Assembly: GCA_025463305.1 (NCBI GenBank)
Contig: JAOBWK010000087.1
Span: 1 to 41,080 of the forward strand
DNA: 41,080 nt
DNA from: Ilumatobacteraceae bacterium
GTDB taxonomy: Bacteria > Actinomycetota > Acidimicrobiia > Acidimicrobiales > Ilumatobacteraceae
Direction of reading: 5' to 3'
Shown: positions 8,828 to 16,556 of the stretch, in pieces
How the letters are laid out: each line of letters begins with the position of its first letter
Numbering within the stretch: the stretch's first letter is position 1
Made by a program: the position numbers and the translations under genes
Notes under the pieces: model-generated
Seen by the model: the letters and a program-made list of their open reading frames with translations, nothing else
The model's database searches: none
What the model was told of the DNA's origin: nothing

Positions 8828-9768
8828 CCACTCGAGCACCTCTGCTGTCGATGCCGCTGCTCAACTTCGCCGCGACCGATCCGGGCAGCTGGCAGTTCCT
8901 GCTCGACCGGGCGATCGCCGCGGACGAGGCGGGCATCGGGCGGCTCGTCGTCTCCGACCATGTCGTGTACGGCGAGAACCTCGACGAGTACTCCAAGCCC
9001 TCTGTCGGCGGGATCGCCGGCGGCAAGCAGCCCACCGGACCGGACGGGTTGTGGCTCGAGCCGCTGACCCTGCTGTCGGTCGTGGCCGGCATCACCAAGG
9101 ACGTTCGGCTCGGCACCAACATCCTCATCGCTGCGCTCCGCCGCCCCGTCGTGCTCGCCAAGGCCGCGGCGACGCTCGACGTGCTGTCGGGCGGACGGCT
9201 CGACCTCGGCGTCGGCGTCGGCTGGCAGCGCGAGGAGTACGAGGCCGCTGGGCTCGACTTCGACGGCCGCGGCCGGCTGCTCGATCACACCCTCGAGGTC
9301 TGCCAGACGCTGTGGGGCCAGACCCGCGCCGACTACGCGTCGCCGGAACTGACGTTCAACGCGATCCACATGATGCCCAAGGGCGCCACCCAGTCCGGCG
9401 TGCCGATCTGGGTGAGCGGCACGATCAACCAGCGGATGATCAGCCGCCTGGCCCGCTTCGGCTCCGGTTGGATCCCGTGGGGTGAGTCCGCGAAGGACCT
9501 CGCCGCCTCGATCGCGCAGATGCGCGAGGGCGTGGCCGCCACCGGTCGCGACCCGTCGGGCATCGACGTGGTTGCGAACCTCGCGGTCGTGCGCGACGAA
9601 GCGGGTGCGGTCGACGTCGCCGCGACGATGGCGGCCGCACCGGCCCTCGTCGCCGCCGGCGCGACCGATCTGCGCTTCTCGATCCCGATGACGGTGGAGC
9701 GCGCCGAGGCCACCGATCTGCTCGGGCGGATGGTGACGACGTTCCACGAGGTCGCCGGCAACGGGTGA
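8824..9768 (+). CDS. LLM-class (luciferase-like) oxidoreductase, probably F420-dependent
   Basis: The 314-residue TIM-barrel enzyme shows the LLM family pattern: RAIAADEAGIGRLVVSDHVVYG near the N terminus, the WLEPLTLLSVVAGITKDVRLGTNILI strand-helix unit, RRPVVLAKAAATLDVLSGGRLDLGVGVGW, and late in the chain an ISRLARFGSGWIPWG segment. In actinobacteria this arrangement is usually F420-dependent. The substrate is unknown. Its ATG lies in the stop of the upstream SnoaL-like gene, so the two are a coupled pair. Confidence 0.85.
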   Translation: MTTRAPLLSMPLLNFAATDPGSWQFLLDRAIAADEAGIGRLVVSDHVVYGENLDEYSKPSVGGIAGGKQPTGPDGLWLEPLTLLSVVAGITKDVRLGTNILIAALRRPVVLAKAAATLDVLSGGRLDLGVGVGWQREEYEAAGLDFDGRGRLLDHTLEVCQTLWGQTRADYASPELTFNAIHMMPKGATQSGVPIWVSGTINQRMISRLARFGSGWIPWGESAKDLAASIAQMREGVAATGRDPSGIDVVANLAVVRDEAGAVDVAATMAAAPALVAAGATDLRFSIPMTVERAEATDLLGRMVTTFHEVAGNG

Positions 9769-9862
9769 TATCCCTCAAGTCGGCGTGCAGACCGGACGAT
9801 CTCAAGGGTGCGGCAGAGGGACCTGTCGGCAGTGTGGGACACGGATGTACGAGGTGAGCGGG

Positions 9863-10168
9863 ATGGCGGCAACCGGGCGGTTGACGGAACACGAAGGCAG
9901 GGCTCGGGCGGGCCGGCACCTGCGCAAGCTGATCGGCAGCGCGCCGAGCGACCTGCTCTGGGACCACAACCACCACCTGCAAGGCCATCTCCACGTCGGC
10001 CAGCGCGAGCTCGTGGTGATCGCACCGCGCGACGAGAGCCACGATCCGGTCGTGCTCACGGCCGAGGACTGGGACGAGGCCTGCCATGCCTCCGGTCAGG
10101 AGTGCGCGCAGATCATCCGCGAGCGGGCGCTGCACGACCTCGGTCGCCTCGGCGACACGGGTGCGTGA
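9863..10168 (+). CDS. Hypothetical protein
   Basis: The product is about 101 residues (MAATGRLTEHEGRARAGRHL onward), with a histidine-rich stretch DHNHHLQGHLHVGQRELVV, a short strand region ending in VVIAPRD, and an acidic C-terminal helix TAEDWDEACHASGQECAQIIRERALHDLGRLG. I do not recognise the family. The ATG at 9863 is chosen because GAGGTG (9851-9856) lies 6 bases upstream; the frame is open from 9785 and an ATG at 9845 is an alternative. A CTCAAG-containing stretch at about 9773-9800 looks loosely like a sigma-28-type promoter. Confidence 0.5.
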   Translation: MAATGRLTEHEGRARAGRHLRKLIGSAPSDLLWDHNHHLQGHLHVGQRELVVIAPRDESHDPVVLTAEDWDEACHASGQECAQIIRERALHDLGRLGDTGA

Positions 10169-10196
10169 CGACCGGCAGGCTTGACCGTCTCTTGTT

Positions 10197-10223
10197 GAAA
10201 TGTCACCGATCGTGGGCCGATGA
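10197..10223 (+). promoter_or_regulatory. Sigma-28 (FliA/WhiG)-like promoter
   Basis: GAAA (10197-10200), a 15-base spacer, and GCCGATGA (10216-10223) fit the FliA/WhiG consensus TAAA-N15-GCCGATAA closely. It lies 46 bases before the 39-residue peptide gene and the GGDEF-EAL gene. Partly overlapping inverted segments, TGACCG/CGGTCA and TTGTTG/CAACAA (10182-10245), could fold around it. Use of this promoter is inference. Confidence 0.5.
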
Positions 10224-10269
10224 CCTACCTGACCAACAACGGTCACGCGAGCGTCAAAGGGAGATTGGC

Positions 10270-10389
10270 ATGAGCACGATGAAGTCACACAAGTGGCGGT
10301 TGCAGTCACCGGTGGTCAAGGTGGCCGCACTGGTCGGATCAGCAGTGGCGCTCGTCGCCGCGGCTGGCGCGCCGACCAAGTGGTGGTAA
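10270..10389 (+). CDS. 39-residue secreted-type peptide ending in KWW
   Basis: An ATG at 10270 follows AAAGGGAG (10256-10263) with a 6-base spacer, the best ribosome binding site in this region, and the frame ends in TAA at 10387-10389. The peptide has a basic start (MSTMKSHKWRL), a hydrophobic core (VVKVAALVGSAVALVAAAGA) and the tail PTKWW. It looks like a signal peptide followed by only a few residues, or like a single-span membrane peptide. It lies directly upstream of a GGDEF-EAL protein, separated by a hairpin. Its function is unknown; a secreted signal or a small membrane partner is possible. Confidence 0.65.
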   Translation: MSTMKSHKWRLQSPVVKVAALVGSAVALVAAAGAPTKWW

Positions 10390-10412
10390 TCGCCAGTCTG
10401 AACGACCTGCGT

Positions 10413-10447
10413 TCGTTCGGGATCTGCACACGGCAGATCCCGGACGA
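10413..10447 (+). terminator. Long hairpin between the peptide gene and the GGDEF-EAL gene
   Basis: GGGATCTGC (10419-10427) and GCAGATCCC (10433-10441) pair perfectly around a 5-base loop. The stem continues outward with C-G, T-G, T-A, G-C, C-G and T-A pairs, giving about 15 bp. No T-run follows. Being 25 bases before the GGDEF-EAL start, it could be an attenuator or partial terminator, or a 3' stabiliser of the peptide message. Confidence 0.5.
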
Positions 10448-10471
10448 GGGTCATCTGCCCGGGCGCTCCTC

Positions 10472-12580
10472 ATGACCGAGGTCCCCGCTCATCGCCTGCG
10501 CCAGCGGGTGCAGGCGCACATCGTCGATCTGTACGTCGCCGCTGTCGTGCTGGCCAACCTGATCGTCTGCCTCGCGGTCGCGCGAGTGGAATCACGGATC
10601 GACCACCACTCGGTCAACTGGCTCGCGTTCGCGATCTTCGCTGTGCTGCTGGTCGTCGCCGAGACCAAACCATCGTTCTCGCTCCGCTTCGGAGAGGGCG
10701 GAGAGATCACCCCCGGCTGGGCATTTGCATTTGCACTCGTCCTGCTCGGCAGCCCGCTGCTGGCCGTCCTGTGCAGCGCGGTCGCCACCCTGATCGCCGA
10801 CCTGATCGGACGCAAGGCGTTCCTCAAGGTGCTCTTCAACGTGTCGCAGGTGAGCATGTCGCTCGGCCTCGGCGCCCTCGTGCTCAACCTGAGCGGTCTC
10901 AGCGGACCCGCCCTCAGCCGCCACGACATCTCGTTCGTCCAGAGCCTCGGCATGGTGTGTGCCGGCGCCACCGTGCTCATCACCAGCGCGCTGCTGCTCT
11001 TCCTCGTGATGGCGCTGGTGCGCGGCGTGAGCGTCCGCGTCCCGATCCGTGAGGGCTGGATGACCAGCATCACCGCCGACGGCGCGCTGCTCGCCGTCGC
11101 ACCGATCTTCGTCATCGCGGTCGACTACAGCCTGCTCCTGCTGCCGATGCTCGCGGTCACCAGCTTCATCGTCTTCACCAGCGCCCGCCAGGCCGTGCGC
11201 CAGGCCCATGCCGCGAACCACGATCCGCTCACCCAGCTGCGCAACCGCGCCGGGTTCCAGCACGCGATCCAGTTGCGCCTCGTCGACCTGGTCACCGCTC
11301 TCGAGGTGGCCGCGACCGATCCCACGGCGGCGGCACCCGATGGCCTCGTCCTCCTGCTGATCGACCTCGACGGGTTCAAGGAGGTCAACGACCGCCTCGG
11401 CCACGCCACCGGCGACGCGCTGCTCACCGCCTTTGCGATGCGGATGGAGCGCATCATCCCGCCGAACGCCATCGCGGCTCGGCTCGGCGGCGACGAGTTC
11501 TCGGTGCTCCTCGACTGCACGGGCACCGTCGAGCACGAGCTGATGCTCGTCCACGAGATGCGCCACCGGCTCTCCCAGACCTTGCACGTGAACGGCTTTC
11601 CGCTCACCGTCGGGATGAGCATCGGCGTGGCATGCGCACCCCTCCACGCGAAGACGGCGGAGGAGCTGCTCGGCTACGCGGACATCGCGATGTACCGGGC
11701 CAAGCGCTGCCGCACCGGCGTCGAGCTGTACGGCGCGGTGGGCGAAGGCCGCGAGCACGGGCGGATCAGCCTGCTCGGTGCGCTCGCCGACGCGATCAAC
11801 GAGGACCAGCTGAACCTCGCGTACCATCCGCAACTGCGCACCGCGACCGGTGAGTGCGACATGGTCGAGGCGCTGCTGCGCTGGGTGCACCCCACGCTCG
11901 GGCCCGTCCCACCCGGCGACTTCATCGCCGTCGCCGAGCACACCGACCTGATCGCCCCGATCACCCAGTTCGCGCTCGAGCGGGCGATCCGCGACATCAG
12001 CGCGCTCGGCGACGAGCGAGTCTCCGTCGCCGTCAACATCTCCGCCCGGAACCTGCAGGATCGCCACTTCCCCGAGTCGGTGCTGGAGATCGTCCGCCGG
12101 TACGACCTCGCGCCGCATCGGCTCGAGCTGGAGATCACCGAGAGCGCGCTCGCCTCGGACCCCGAGCGGACGCGGTTCGCGATCGACGCGCTCCGCGCCG
12201 AGGGGATCCGCATCGCCATCGACGACTTCGGCACCGGCTACTCGTCGTTCTCCAGCCTGCGCGAGCTGGAGGTCGACCGGATCAAGATCGACAAGGGCTT
12301 CATCACCCGCATCACCACCGGCACGAAGGACGAGATCCTCGTGCGCTCGATCATCCGCCTCGCGTCCGAGCTCGGCCTCGAGACCGTCGCCGAAGGCATC
12401 GAGGACCTCGCCACCTGGAACCTCGTCCGCGCCCTCGGCTGCGACGTCGGCCAGGGCTTCGTCATCGCCGAGCCGCTCACCTTCCCCGGGCTGCAGCGCT
12501 GGCTGGCCCGCCGCACGGGCCACCAGGAGCTCAGCGATTTCGAGCGCAGCACGATGGTCGGAGAAGCGACGCGGGCATGA
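10472..12580 (+). CDS. Membrane-bound GGDEF-EAL cyclic-di-GMP enzyme
   Basis: The 702-residue protein starts with a membrane sensor region of about seven hydrophobic segments (residues 15-240). The GGDEF domain follows, with RLGGDEFSVLL intact (GGDEF at 339-343). An EAL domain follows with EALLRW (466-471), DDFGTGYSS and IKIDKGF, all intact. Both diguanylate cyclase and phosphodiesterase activity are possible. The allosteric I-site RxxD is absent: PPNA stands where it is expected. The enzyme sets c-di-GMP level, which controls motility, biofilm or development. The sigma-28-like promoter upstream agrees with a motility or developmental link. Its stop overlaps the next start (ATGA). Confidence 0.92.
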   Translation: MTEVPAHRLRQRVQAHIVDLYVAAVVLANLIVCLAVARVESRIDHHSVNWLAFAIFAVLLVVAETKPSFSLRFGEGGEITPGWAFAFALVLLGSPLLAVLCSAVATLIADLIGRKAFLKVLFNVSQVSMSLGLGALVLNLSGLSGPALSRHDISFVQSLGMVCAGATVLITSALLLFLVMALVRGVSVRVPIREGWMTSITADGALLAVAPIFVIAVDYSLLLLPMLAVTSFIVFTSARQAVRQAHAANHDPLTQLRNRAGFQHAIQLRLVDLVTALEVAATDPTAAAPDGLVLLLIDLDGFKEVNDRLGHATGDALLTAFAMRMERIIPPNAIAARLGGDEFSVLLDCTGTVEHELMLVHEMRHRLSQTLHVNGFPLTVGMSIGVACAPLHAKTAEELLGYADIAMYRAKRCRTGVELYGAVGEGREHGRISLLGALADAINEDQLNLAYHPQLRTATGECDMVEALLRWVHPTLGPVPPGDFIAVAEHTDLIAPITQFALERAIRDISALGDERVSVAVNISARNLQDRHFPESVLEIVRRYDLAPHRLELEITESALASDPERTRFAIDALRAEGIRIAIDDFGTGYSSFSSLRELEVDRIKIDKGFITRITTGTKDEILVRSIIRLASELGLETVAEGIEDLATWNLVRALGCDVGQGFVIAEPLTFPGLQRWLARRTGHQELSDFERSTMVGEATRA

Positions 12581-13272
12581 TCATCGTCGTCGCGGCCATC
12601 ATCGGCATCGATCTGGTCCGGATGTCGGGCGCCGATCTGCGCCGGCTGATCGACCTCCCGATCCGTCACCTGTGGTTGATCTGGCTGGCGCTCGGCGTCC
12701 AGGTCGGCGTGCTCACGATCCTGTCGGACCACGTCGCCGGCTGGGTTGGCGACACCGTGCACCTCGCCACCTACGCGATGGCCGCTGGGTTCGTCGTCAT
12801 CAACCGCCGCGTGCCCGGGATCGTCATCATGGGCGTCGGCGCAGCGATGAACATGACGGCCATCGTGGCCAACGGCGGACAGATGCCGGCCTCGGCGAGC
12901 GCCTGGCACACCGCCGGCCGAGCGCCCACCACGGGCTTCACCAACTCCGGCCCCGTGCCGCACCCGCGCCTGCAGATCCTCGGCGACATCTTCGCGATCC
13001 CGAAGGGCTGGCCGCTGGCGAACGTCTTCAGCATCGGCGACATCATCCTCGTCCTCGGCCTGATGTGGTTGCTGTACCGCGGTTGCCGCCACCCGGCCGG
13101 CGTGCCGGAGCCACCGCGCGGCGAGCGCTCCGGCAGCCGCACCGAGCCGGCCCTCGAGGCGCGCCGCACGCGCACGGCCACCCCGCCACCGATCATCACT
13201 CGGCCGGGTCCGGCACCCGCCGAGGGCAGCTACGCGGTGCAACGCGCCATCCGCCGACGCGCCGTCCGCTGA
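12577..13272 (+). CDS. DUF5317-like membrane protein
   Basis: The 231-residue protein has about five transmembrane segments: MIIVVAAIIGIDLV, LWLIWLALGVQVGVLTIL, TVHLATYAMAAGFVVIN, PGIVIMGVGAAMNMTAIV and IGDIILVLGLMWLLY. The conserved motif ANGGQMP between segments is what I associate with DUF5317. A basic, proline-rich cytoplasmic tail of about 60 residues follows. The start is fused to the stop of the GGDEF-EAL gene (ATGA), so the two are co-translated and probably work together. Biochemical function is unknown. Confidence 0.75.
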   Translation: MIIVVAAIIGIDLVRMSGADLRRLIDLPIRHLWLIWLALGVQVGVLTILSDHVAGWVGDTVHLATYAMAAGFVVINRRVPGIVIMGVGAAMNMTAIVANGGQMPASASAWHTAGRAPTTGFTNSGPVPHPRLQILGDIFAIPKGWPLANVFSIGDIILVLGLMWLLYRGCRHPAGVPEPPRGERSGSRTEPALEARRTRTATPPPIITRPGPAPAEGSYAVQRAIRRRAVR

Positions 13273-13403
13273 CACGGTCGACAGGTGGTCGCTCCGCGAC
13301 AAGACGTGTGGTCGCCCGGAGACAGCACGTGAGCTGGCTCAAGATCTGGACCGACTCGGCGGATCACAACGCTGGAACCCGACTTCATGGGTACCGTTTG
13401 GTT

Positions 13404-13443
13404 GTGGCGATGGCTGGCTGGGGCTGCAGACAGCCATCGCCAC
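13404..13443. terminator. Strong inverted repeat (13-bp perfect stem)
   Basis: GTGGCGATGGCTG (13404-13416) and CAGCCATCGCCAC (13431-13443) are perfect complements around a 14-base loop. It lies 131 bases past the DUF5317-like stop. No T-run follows. It may end the c-di-GMP operon or be part of a structured RNA. Confidence 0.45.
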
Positions 13444-13537
13444 GGACGGACGGCGAATCAGATGCGTCCCCATCCCGAACGTCCGGCACAACGGTAGCCC
13501 CCGCTGCCGTCCCCTCGTCGCCACGCCGTCGCGCCAA

Positions 13538-13558
13538 TAGGGGTTTCCCCGATTCACG
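13538..13558 (+). promoter_or_regulatory. LuxR-type operator, copy 1 (GGGGTTTCCCC core)
   Basis: A 21-bp element beginning TAGGGG, with TTTCCCC next and GATTCACG at its end, is repeated exactly at 37667-37687. The core GGG-N4-CCC with flanking T-A resembles sites bound by LuxR-type helix-turn-helix proteins (PAS-LuxR consensus CTVGGGAWWTCCCBAG). It ends 52 bases before the ATG of the small ORF at 13611 and about 330 bases before a LuxR-family regulator. Confidence 0.55.
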
Positions 13559-13610
13559 ACAGCGGCGAATTGCATACCGTTTCCTCCAGCAGCCCTTGCC
13601 GAGGAGCGTC

Positions 13611-13760
13611 ATGTCCGACCCACCGATCGATGAACCGATGACCCCGCTGGGTGCGGACGCGGGCGCCACGATGGGTCACGAAGCCGATGTGGCCAGCCGC
13701 GTGCTGCGCTGGCTGGACCCGCTCCCCGACCCGGACGGCGAGACCATTGGCGACGGCTGA
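13611..13760 (+). CDS. Small acidic ORF (49 residues) before the LuxR regulator
   Basis: GAGGAG (13601-13606) lies 4 bases before an ATG at 13611; the frame closes with TGA at 13758-13760. The product starts MSDPPIDEPMTPLGADAG, has a short amphipathic segment ASRVLRWLDPL, and ends DPDGETIGDG. It is acidic, with no transmembrane segment or cysteine. I do not recognise it. The strong ribosome binding site and the shared operator upstream argue that it is a real gene. Confidence 0.55.
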   Translation: MSDPPIDEPMTPLGADAGATMGHEADVASRVLRWLDPLPDPDGETIGDG

Positions 13761-13892
13761 AGCGGGCCCGCACGGCCTCCGCCACCGAGTCGTCCCTCTG
13801 GGCGCGCCGCGAACGATTCGTGAGAAGCTGGGGGCATCGCACACGGCATCGAGCTGGACGGCAGGCTCGCTGAGCAACGTCGGGTCACGGCA

Positions 13893-16553
13893 GTGCTGGA
13901 CCGCGCCCCGAGCGAGACCTCGAGGCTGGAGATCGTCGGCGAGCCCGGGATCGGCAAGTCGGCGCTGTTCGACGAAGCGGTCGCGTTGGCCGTCGACCGC
14001 GGGTTCCGCGTGCTCGTCGCCCGCCCGAACGAGTTCGAGGCGTCGCTCGCCTACGCAGGCCTCGGCGACCTGATCGGCGAGATCACCGAGGTCGACGAGC
14101 TCTCCCCGCCGGAGCAGCGCGCCCTGGATGTCGCGCTCGCCCGCGCCGACGCAGACGGCGTGGTGGTGTCGACGCGCACGCTCGGTGCCGCCGTCGCCGC
14201 GACCCTCCGCTGGGCCACCGGACAGGGGCCGACCCTGCTCGCCATCGACGACATCCAGTGGCTCGACGTCGCGACGGCCGACGTGCTCTCCTACGTGCTG
14301 CGACGCCTCCCGCCGCACAACCTGACGGTGCTCGTGGCCCGCCGGCCGACCGGTGCGTCGTGGCTGGACCCCGACGACGAGATGCGCGTCGAACCGATGT
14401 CCGACGCCGCCACGCGCCAGCTGGCCGTGCGCCTCGCCGGTCCGCAGCTGCCCCGGGCCACCGTGGACCGGGTCGTCGAAGCCAGCGGCGGCAACCCACT
14501 GTTCGTCAAGGAGCTGCTGCGCAGCACCTCGCTGGCCGCGCAGCAGGCCATGGTGCCACTGCCGGTGCCGGCGTCGCTGCAGCAGATCGTCGCGGCCCGC
14601 GTGATCGGCCTGCCGGACGCCACGGTGGAAGCGCTCGCACTGGCGTCGCTGCTGGCCGCGCCGACGGTCGACACCCTTGCCGCCCTCGGCGTCCTCGACG
14701 ACCTGCCTCCGGCGGAGCGGATCGAGATCGTCGACGTCGTCGGTCGATCGATCCGGTTCCGCCATCCGATGCTCGCCTCGGCCGCGCACGACGCGATCCC
14801 GGGCAGTCAACGGCTGCGCCTGCACCGCCGGCTCGCCGAGGTCACCACGGGCCTCCAGCGCTGCATCCACCTCGCGTTCGGCACCGATCACCAGGACAGC
14901 GCAGTGGCCACCGAGCTCTCCGACGCCGTGCCGGGCCTGATCGCCCGCGGCGCAGCCACCGAGGCCGCCGACCTCGCCCTGCTCGCGCTGTCGATCACAC
15001 CCGACGACGACCCCGTGCGGTTCGAGCGGATGCTCGTCTGCGGCGATGCGCTGTTCCGCGACGGCCGCACGGAGGATGCGCTCAGCCACCTGGATCGCGC
15101 CCGGCGGGAGGCGCCCTCGACTCACGTCGTCGCGCGGGCGCTGCTCGGCCTCGCCACCATCGAGTACTCGCACATCGACAACGCCGAGCGCGCCGCCGAG
15201 CACGCCCTCCGCGCGGTCGAGCTCACCGAGGACCCCGCGCTGCTGGCCGAGGCGCACACCATCCTCGCGCGGGTGCAGTACACCGACTTCGGCGCGGCAG
15301 CGGACCACGCGGCCACGGCGCTCGCCCTGATGGAGGGGCTCGACGACGTCGACGACCTCGCCCTGGCGATGGCGCTCAACGCGTCGGCGACGGCCGACTT
15401 CATGGCCGGCCGCGGGCTGGATCGCTCGCTGTTCGCCAAGGCCATCGACCTCGAGCGCGACTCCGCGGTGTCGCTCGCCGACTCCGCGTTCGGTGCGCTC
15501 GCCGCGCTGCTCAAGTACGCCGACGAGCTGGACGAGTCGCGCACGATGCTGCAGGGCCTCGTCGACGACGCCGACGAGGGATCGCTGCCCTATGCGCTCA
15601 GCCACCTGCCCCAGCTGGAGCTGTGGACGGGTCGCTGGTCCGCGGCCGAGCATGCGGCGCGACGGCACCTCGAGCTGGCCCGGGCGACCAACCAGGAGAG
15701 CCAGGTCCAGGCAGCGTTGTTCAACCTCGCCGTGGTCGCCGCGTTCACGGGCGACATCGACGACGCCCGGCCGCTCGCCCAGTCGCTCTACGACGAGGGC
15801 GTGTCCACCGGCGCGCTGTGGACCGAACGCAACGGCGCCGCGCTCCTGGGGTTCATCGCGATGAGCGTCGGTGATGCGTCGGCCGCGGTCCGCTTCCTCG
15901 GCCGCTACGACGACATCGGCGAGGCGATGGGCCTCCACGAGCCCGGCTACCTGCGCTTCCTCGCCGACTACATCGAGGCGCTCGTCGCGGTGGGCGACAC
16001 CGAGCGGGCGATCGCCGTGCTCGACCGGATCGAACCCCGCGCCCATCGGCTCGAGCGCCCGTCGGCCCTCGGCATGGTGCACCGCGGCCGCGCCCTCGTC
16101 GCCGCGCATCGTGGCGATGTCGACGAAGCGATCGCTGCGGCCCGCGCCGGCGTGGCCGCGTACGACGGCACGGCGCTGGTGTACGACCGGGCACGCGCGC
16201 TGTTGACGCTGGGTGTCGTCCTACGCCGGTTCAAGCTGCGCGCCGAGGCCCGTGCCGTGCTCGAGCCGGCACTCCAGCTGTTCGTGGAGATGGGCGCGCG
16301 CAGCCTCGTCGAACGGGTCGAGGTGGAGATCGCCCGCCTCGGCGTGCGCTCGGTGTCGTCGGCCGCCCTGACCGAGACCGAGGCCCGTGTCGCCCAGCTC
16401 GCCGCGGCCGGACGCACGACGCGTCAGATCGCTGACGCGCTGTTCATCAGCGCGAAGACCGTCGAGGCCAACATGACCCGCATCTACCGCAAGCTGGGGG
16501 CGGCGAACCGGGCCGAGCTGGCCAACCTCCTTGCGACCAGCGAGGCGTCGTGA
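13893..16553 (+). CDS. Large ATP-binding LuxR-family regulator (LAL type)
   Basis: The 886-residue protein has an N-terminal STAND-type ATPase with Walker A GEPGIGKSAL (K22) and Walker B LLAIDDIQWLD. A long central region of TPR-like alpha helices follows, and a C-terminal LuxR helix-turn-helix (about residues 825-886) contains LTETEARVAQLAAAGRTTRQ and ISAKTVEANMTRIYRKLGA. It is an ATP-dependent transcriptional activator; the inducer is unknown. GTG 13893 is the first usual start after the in-frame stop at 13821-13823. However, the frame upstream of it encodes LDGRLAEQRRVTAVLD, which resembles the conserved L-x-GR-x-x-E opening of this family. The true start may therefore be a rare codon such as CTG 13854. 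Confidence 0.88.
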   Translation: MLDRAPSETSRLEIVGEPGIGKSALFDEAVALAVDRGFRVLVARPNEFEASLAYAGLGDLIGEITEVDELSPPEQRALDVALARADADGVVVSTRTLGAAVAATLRWATGQGPTLLAIDDIQWLDVATADVLSYVLRRLPPHNLTVLVARRPTGASWLDPDDEMRVEPMSDAATRQLAVRLAGPQLPRATVDRVVEASGGNPLFVKELLRSTSLAAQQAMVPLPVPASLQQIVAARVIGLPDATVEALALASLLAAPTVDTLAALGVLDDLPPAERIEIVDVVGRSIRFRHPMLASAAHDAIPGSQRLRLHRRLAEVTTGLQRCIHLAFGTDHQDSAVATELSDAVPGLIARGAATEAADLALLALSITPDDDPVRFERMLVCGDALFRDGRTEDALSHLDRARREAPSTHVVARALLGLATIEYSHIDNAERAAEHALRAVELTEDPALLAEAHTILARVQYTDFGAAADHAATALALMEGLDDVDDLALAMALNASATADFMAGRGLDRSLFAKAIDLERDSAVSLADSAFGALAALLKYADELDESRTMLQGLVDDADEGSLPYALSHLPQLELWTGRWSAAEHAARRHLELARATNQESQVQAALFNLAVVAAFTGDIDDARPLAQSLYDEGVSTGALWTERNGAALLGFIAMSVGDASAAVRFLGRYDDIGEAMGLHEPGYLRFLADYIEALVAVGDTERAIAVLDRIEPRAHRLERPSALGMVHRGRALVAAHRGDVDEAIAAARAGVAAYDGTALVYDRARALLTLGVVLRRFKLRAEARAVLEPALQLFVEMGARSLVERVEVEIARLGVRSVSSAALTETEARVAQLAAAGRTTRQIADALFISAKTVEANMTRIYRKLGAANRAELANLLATSEAS

Positions 16554-16556
16554 GGC

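Larger units (their letters stand above)
13273..13610. other. 338-bp non-coding stretch with regulatory elements
   Basis: No convincing gene is seen on either strand; the short frames here lack start signals and normal codon use. The stretch holds a 13-bp-stem hairpin (13404-13443), a LuxR-type operator (13538-13558) and a somewhat AT-richer leader in front of the small ORF at 13611. Confidence 0.5.

Noticed and set aside
9785..9862. N-terminal extension with CGRGTCRQCG as a zinc ribbon on the hypothetical protein at 9863
   Set aside because: It lies upstream of the best ribosome binding site and overlaps the likely promoter; a single CxxC-type cluster is not enough.
13339..13575. Minus-strand ORF in the 13.3-13.6 kb gap
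   Set aside because: Codon use is atypical, there is no ribosome binding site, and it overlaps both the hairpin and the LuxR-type operator.
13554..16109. Long minus-strand open frame opposite the LuxR regulator
   Set aside because: Composition is repetitive Arg/Gly/Val/Glu and no domain is visible; the plus strand has Walker A, Walker B and the LuxR helix-turn-helix.
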